9,994 nucleotides of DNA from Bdellovibrionaceae bacterium UBA2466. GTDB taxonomy: Bacteria > Bdellovibrionota > FAC87 > UBA2466. A program made the position numbers and the translations under genes. Location: NCBI GenBank assembly GCA_002342225.1, contig DDPO01000094.1:10568-20561 (forward strand), in the 5' to 3' direction. This document shows positions 6,964-9,994 of the stretch, in pieces; within the stretch, counting starts at the first letter, position 1; every line of letters begins with the position of its first letter. The notes under the pieces were generated by a model that made no database searches, was not told where the DNA came from, and saw only the letters and a list, made by a program, of their open reading frames with translations.

Positions 6964-6969
6964 ATTGCG

Positions 6970-8508
6970 TCATCTCTTTCCACTAGATTCAATGAGAAGC
7001 TCTTTATCGAAGACCTCATGAAACAGGTCTTTTCTTTGGTCTAATCGCAGCTTTGCAAGCTCCACAAAGTCACTGGAGCCCACTTTTAAGCAAATAGCCC
7101 TTTTACGAACCGAGACTTCATGGATCACTATTTTTTCCTGATGGGCAGGGCCCAGTGCTTCACCCACTTGCATGAGGCTAAGAAGAACATTAAAACCCCA
7201 ATGCAGCTCTTTCTTTTTAAGACGGTTGAAACATGCTTTAGAGAAGTTGGCTCTATGTCCCTCTAAACACAGACAGAGTTGGGCCACCAACTCGATTTCC
7301 CAGTCTTGAGACAGAGGTAGCTCGGCGTTTTTTAAAATGTAGTAGGTATGCTTTTCATGCTCGACGGGAGATACTGTCCAACCTGTATCTCTAAAAATAG
7401 TAGCAATAATAAAATAATCTTTCCACACTGGCTCTAAGTTATGCAGTGATCTTGTTCTTTCAAATAAGATTTCTGCATTCAAAACCAATCTTTTTAAATT
7501 GCTTTCAGAGCAACCCAATCGACCCGCCCGTGCAAAAAGTGGAAAGAGATCCAATTCAGATTTGATTTTGATATCTTTTAAGAGATTGATCTCCTCCAAC
7601 AAAATACCATCGCGCAAGGAAAAAGAGGTCGGATGAACCTCTTTGGCATCCAAAACATTCATGCACTCTTCAAGCAAAATCGCCCCCGCAAGAATGATAT
7701 CGGTCCTCTTAGATTCCATGCCAGGCACGGCAAGAAGTTCCTCTTTAGACATATCAGCAATCGATTCAACAAACTTATTCAGCTCATCGCGGTGAATAAT
7801 TTTGGTTCCAACGGTTTCTTTCATGATTTTTGAAATCGCTCGGATAGACCCGCTGGAACCTATAATGCGTTTTACCCGAGGCCAATCCTCGGCAATCGTT
7901 TCAGCCAAAAGCGCATGCTGAATATAAGATCTCAGCTCGTCGATTGGCTGTTGATTAACACTATTTCTCTTCACCGGCGGGATTGTTTTCAAAAACACCT
8001 GCTGCAGCCGGGCTGCTCCCAAAGGGAAACTCACACAGTGCTCGATCGTATCATCTCTACAAATACTGATTTCGGTACTACCTCCGCCGATATCGACCAA
8101 AGCGTATTTTCCCTTAGCAATGGGCTCGAATGATAAAATCGCAGACGCAATTAACTTGGCCTCTTCTTCGCCCGAAATGATGCGCAAATCGATTCCAGTT
8201 TTTTTTTGAATGAGTCTTAGAAAGCTCTGACTATCTCTCACTTCACGCAGGGTGCTCGTTCCGAAAGCCACAATTCGCTCAACGTGTAGGTCATGTGCAA
8301 TGACTTTAAATCGAGCAAAAGCATTTAAAGCTCGAGTCACAGCCTTGGGATCTAGGGTTCCCCTCACAAAAACCCCTTCCCCTAATCTCACCATTATTTT
8401 CTCTCGATGCAGACAACGAACCCCATTGCCAGGTCCAATTTTTTGCACGTCAAACCTGACAGAATTAGTCCCAAGATCGATAATACCAATTCTTTTAACT
8501 GAGTTCAT
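6970..8508 (-). CDS. ppx: Exopolyphosphatase / Ppx-GppA family phosphatase
   Basis: A 512-residue protein, nearly the same length as E. coli Ppx. It removes terminal phosphate from polyphosphate, or in the GppA role hydrolyses pppGpp. The ASKHA-fold ATPase-like halves are evident: IIDLGTNSVR (residues 9-18, phosphate 1), FGTSTLREVRDS (82-93), SGEEEA (112-117) with the catalytic Glu, LVDIGGGSTEI (137-147, phosphate 2), and IGSSGSIRAI (216-225). The C-terminal HD-like region (about 310-500) aligns, but the expected HD of the LHDIGH motif reads RDTGW (373-377), so the metal site there looks lost. Adjacency to ppk favours Ppx over GppA. It is the first gene of the ppx-ppk pair; E. coli has the opposite order. 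The start ATG at 8508 begins just ahead of the first motif. Confidence 0.93.
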   Translation of the reverse strand: MNSVKRIGIIDLGTNSVRFDVQKIGPGNGVRCLHREKIMVRLGEGVFVRGTLDPKAVTRALNAFARFKVIAHDLHVERIVAFGTSTLREVRDSQSFLRLIQKKTGIDLRIISGEEEAKLIASAILSFEPIAKGKYALVDIGGGSTEISICRDDTIEHCVSFPLGAARLQQVFLKTIPPVKRNSVNQQPIDELRSYIQHALLAETIAEDWPRVKRIIGSSGSIRAISKIMKETVGTKIIHRDELNKFVESIADMSKEELLAVPGMESKRTDIILAGAILLEECMNVLDAKEVHPTSFSLRDGILLEEINLLKDIKIKSELDLFPLFARAGRLGCSESNLKRLVLNAEILFERTRSLHNLEPVWKDYFIIATIFRDTGWTVSPVEHEKHTYYILKNAELPLSQDWEIELVAQLCLCLEGHRANFSKACFNRLKKKELHWGFNVLLSLMQVGEALGPAHQEKIVIHEVSVRKRAICLKVGSSDFVELAKLRLDQRKDLFHEVFDKELLIESSGKR

Positions 8509-8563
8509 GAGCCGCCTTGATCAGTCGTATTTTAACTCTTTAAATTGACTTGGGATAGACCCT

Positions 8564-8594
8564 AAAAAACAACACTTTTTGCTTCTTGTTTTTT
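8564..8594. repeat. AT-rich 9-bp inverted repeat in the ppx leader
   Basis: AAAAAACAA (8564-8572) and TTGTTTTTT (8586-8594) are exact complements around a 13-nt loop. It sits between the end of the acetyltransferase gene and ppx. The stem has one G-C pair, so it is a weak RNA structure; a weak terminator of the upstream operon or a protein-binding site are both possible. Confidence 0.35.
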
Positions 8595-8638
8595 TGGCTA
8601 ATTCAGTTATCGATGGACGCTTAAAAGGGAGGCCAACG

Positions 8639-8667
8639 ATTATATCAGAAGGCATTAATACTTATAA
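8639..8667 (-). promoter_or_regulatory. Possible ppx-ppk promoter
   Basis: A perfect TATAAT occurs on the minus strand at 8644-8639. At 17-bp spacing the -35 position holds TTATAA (8667-8662), only a half match to TTGACA. Transcription would begin near 8632 and give a leader of about 125 nt before the ppx ATG at 8508. I see no Pho-box-like repeat. The evidence is the -10 match and the position after the preceding operon's stop. Confidence 0.3.
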
Positions 8668-8688
8668 ACTGTGTTGGCACGTGTTCAA

Positions 8689-9339
8689 TTAAGGCTGACA
8701 CAGGACTCGTTCCACTAGAGTACAACATCTGGGTTCTGAGACATCTCGAAACGGCCGCCTCCCCGCAAAAACGAAACTGTCGTAAGCCACAGACGCCTTT
8801 GTCTCAAACCCCAGACTTCTACAAAGACTTTGTGACACCGCACCAGTGGCCTCCGCAACAGCTATTGTAAAACCTTTTTCCCTCGCAAAGTTTATACTCC
8901 CCTTCAAGAGCTCTCTCCCAATCCCATAGCCTGAATAAGCTGGCAACACACCTAGCATATACAGATGAAAAATCTCCTCTGGATCAGTTGTGGTCGTTAT
9001 TAAGTAGCGATTATCTAATTCCTCAAGCAAAGCAAATAGAGGGAAAAACTTGGGGTTTAGATTGAAGTCACTGTAAAGAGGCGCAGTCGACATGGGTTCT
9101 GAGATGCAAAAGCCCACAACTTTGTTAGACTCTGCTAGCGCAACCCAGCTTAACTTCTCCGTAACCGCCTTTTCACACACCATGCGAGTGAAGGATAAAT
9201 AATCCTCCGGTCTAATATCAAGTATGCGGGCCATCGTTTCCCCCTTCGGGGAGGGGAAAGATTGTTGAACACATTCTATTAAACTGTTGAGATGATTAAA
9301 TTCCGCTAGCCTATAGACAATTTGAGATTGGGATTTCAT
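8689..9339 (-). CDS. GNAT family N-acetyltransferase
   Basis: A 216-residue single-domain acetyltransferase using acetyl-CoA. The N-terminal part carries LSWVALAESNKVVGFCISE (residues 63-81), strands beta2-beta4 of the fold. Motif A is HLYMLGVLPAYSGYGIGRELL (125-145), containing the SGYGIG pyrophosphate-binding loop (the usual Arg/Gln at its first position is Ser). Motif B follows as VSQSLCRSLGF (168-178). The overall pattern, with a long insert before beta4 and an xLYMLxV strand, recalls arylalkylamine/dopamine N-acetyltransferase-like members, but substrate cannot be read from this. The start at 9339 has AGGAG six bases upstream and overlaps the 3' end of the decarboxylase gene by 29 nt, so the two are surely in one transcript. 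An amine acceptor, perhaps the decarboxylase product, is a reasonable inference. Confidence 0.9.
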   Translation of the reverse strand: MKSQSQIVYRLAEFNHLNSLIECVQQSFPSPKGETMARILDIRPEDYLSFTRMVCEKAVTEKLSWVALAESNKVVGFCISEPMSTAPLYSDFNLNPKFFPLFALLEELDNRYLITTTTDPEEIFHLYMLGVLPAYSGYGIGRELLKGSINFAREKGFTIAVAEATGAVSQSLCRSLGFETKASVAYDSFVFAGRRPFRDVSEPRCCTLVERVLCQP

Positions 9340-9994
9340 GAATCTCTCCTTTTGAATGAAATATTGTGTTTTGTTGGGGACGGCTGCCCTTCACTTTTTT
9401 AAGATCTTGAACGAAATGGTCTATTGTTTCACGGTCGATTCCAGGCATCAAAATAACGTGGGAAATGTTGTCCTCACTCGCTAAGTGCCATTTCTCGATG
9501 AGAGGAGCCGGAGGTTTTTTGATAACAACAATGTTCGAGTGAGGGTTACACCACGCAGGCCAAGAAATCTGCCGAAGCACCTTAAGGGTGTACTCAGTCA
9601 TTTCCATACAATCTAAGACCCTATCTTTTAGTCCCTGAACTCCCAACTTTTTTATGACCTGCCAAAGTATGAGGACTGAAAAACCATCTCTTGACCCTGA
9701 TACTGTAGAATCAAATGAATTAATATACTCGACGGCATTTTTAATAAGTTGAATTTTGCTTTTTCGAGTTAGAACTACACCACAGGGAATAGGTGAACCC
9801 AAAAATTTGTGACCGGAAATTGCTATACTGTCTATTCCGCAACTAAAATCTGCTTTAAAAGCCTCTACCATTAAAGGCAGCATTATGCCGAACAACGCTC
9901 CGTCACAGTGCAAATAAGAACGGCTAACTTGGTTCTTCTGTAATACACATTGTAATTTCTTGATATCATCGATAGCCCCCTTCATTGTTGTCCC
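9311..9994 (-). CDS. PLP-dependent histidine/serine decarboxylase family protein, 5' end cut by window edge
   Basis: The frame is open to the last base, so the N-terminal part, probably somewhat under half the protein, lies outside; the Met at 9985 is internal (GTTMKGAIDDI is a family motif, not a start). Group II PLP decarboxylase fold features are YLHCDGALFGIMLP (the HxD motif contacting the PLP ring) and SIAISGHKFLGSPIPCGVV, where the Lys codon at 9806-9808 should carry the Schiff base. SGSRDG and HVILMPGIDRETIDHF close the domain. This set matches bacterial pyridoxal histidine decarboxylases and plant serine decarboxylases equally well, so the amine produced may be histamine or ethanolamine; the substrate-determining region is largely absent. 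The last ~25 residues run past the conserved fold. The gene precedes and overlaps the GNAT gene. Confidence 0.92.
   Translation of the reverse strand, partial: GTTMKGAIDDIKKLQCVLQKNQVSRSYLHCDGALFGIMLPLMVEAFKADFSCGIDSIAISGHKFLGSPIPCGVVLTRKSKIQLIKNAVEYINSFDSTVSGSRDGFSVLILWQVIKKLGVQGLKDRVLDCMEMTEYTLKVLRQISWPAWCNPHSNIVVIKKPPAPLIEKWHLASEDNISHVILMPGIDRETIDHFVQDLKKVKGSRPQQNTIFHSKGEIHEIPISNCL
9346..9351 (-). promoter_or_regulatory. Strong ribosome binding site for the GNAT gene
   Basis: AAGGAG on the minus strand, six bases before the ATG at 9339, lies inside the decarboxylase coding sequence. It fixes the GNAT start and shows that translation of GNAT is built into the decarboxylase transcript. Confidence 0.8.

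Noticed and set aside
9311..9985. Met at 9985 as the decarboxylase start
   Set aside because: It is internal to the GTTMKGAIDDI family motif, and the reading frame stays open to the window edge.
1..9994. Open frames on the opposite strand of the real genes, including plus-strand frames at 640-894, 1833-2150, 4836-5096, 6347-6640 and 8252-8548
   Set aside because: Each lies wholly or almost wholly within a strong minus-strand gene in a different frame, has no recognisable domain and no ribosome site worth noting.

Overview
The window looks like ordinary chromosome from a Gram-negative, probably proteobacterium-like organism (Proteobacteria or Bdellovibrionota). This rests on moderate base composition, Shine-Dalgarno sites of the AGGAG type, a ppx-ppk operon and photolyase-type genes. 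No 16S rRNA or lineage marker is present, so the placement is an inference. Genes are densely packed and nearly all lie on the minus strand. The only plus-strand genes are one nucleotidyltransferase/HEPN pair near the middle. I see no tRNA, rRNA, CRISPR array, transposase or phage gene.

Layout from left to right. (1) Positions 1-2681, minus strand: a light-related operon read from 2681 leftward. It holds a cryptochrome/photolyase-family flavoprotein, a small DUF2256 zinc-binding-type protein that starts inside its stop codon (GTGA overlap), and, abutting that, a second photolyase-like FAD-binding protein cut by the window edge. (2) Positions 2823-4670: two related MNT/HEPN toxin-antitoxin-like cassettes placed back to back. 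One is on minus (MNT 3576-3211, HEPN 3227-2823) and one on plus (MNT 3886-4278, HEPN 4275-4670), with a 309-bp spacer carrying repeated CACGAA motifs between them. (3) Positions 4801-8508, minus: ppx followed 6 nt later by ppk, the exopolyphosphatase/polyphosphate kinase pair of inorganic polyphosphate metabolism. (4) Positions 8689-9994, minus: a PLP-dependent amino-acid decarboxylase of the histidine/serine decarboxylase family (5' end outside the window), overlapping by 29 nt a GNAT N-acetyltransferase with a strong ribosome binding site.

How the genes may work together. The first operon probably deals with light sensing or light-driven DNA repair. Ppx and Ppk make and degrade polyphosphate and are probably co-transcribed. 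The decarboxylase would make an amine that the acetyltransferase may modify; that link is inferred from overlap and family resemblance only. The MNT/HEPN pairs are defence or stress-type modules inserted between the two housekeeping blocks. The most noteworthy points are the duplicated divergent MNT/HEPN locus, a possible -1 slippage site that would fuse the cryptochrome to DUF2256, the reversed domain order of the second photolyase-like protein, and the decarboxylase-acetyltransferase pair.
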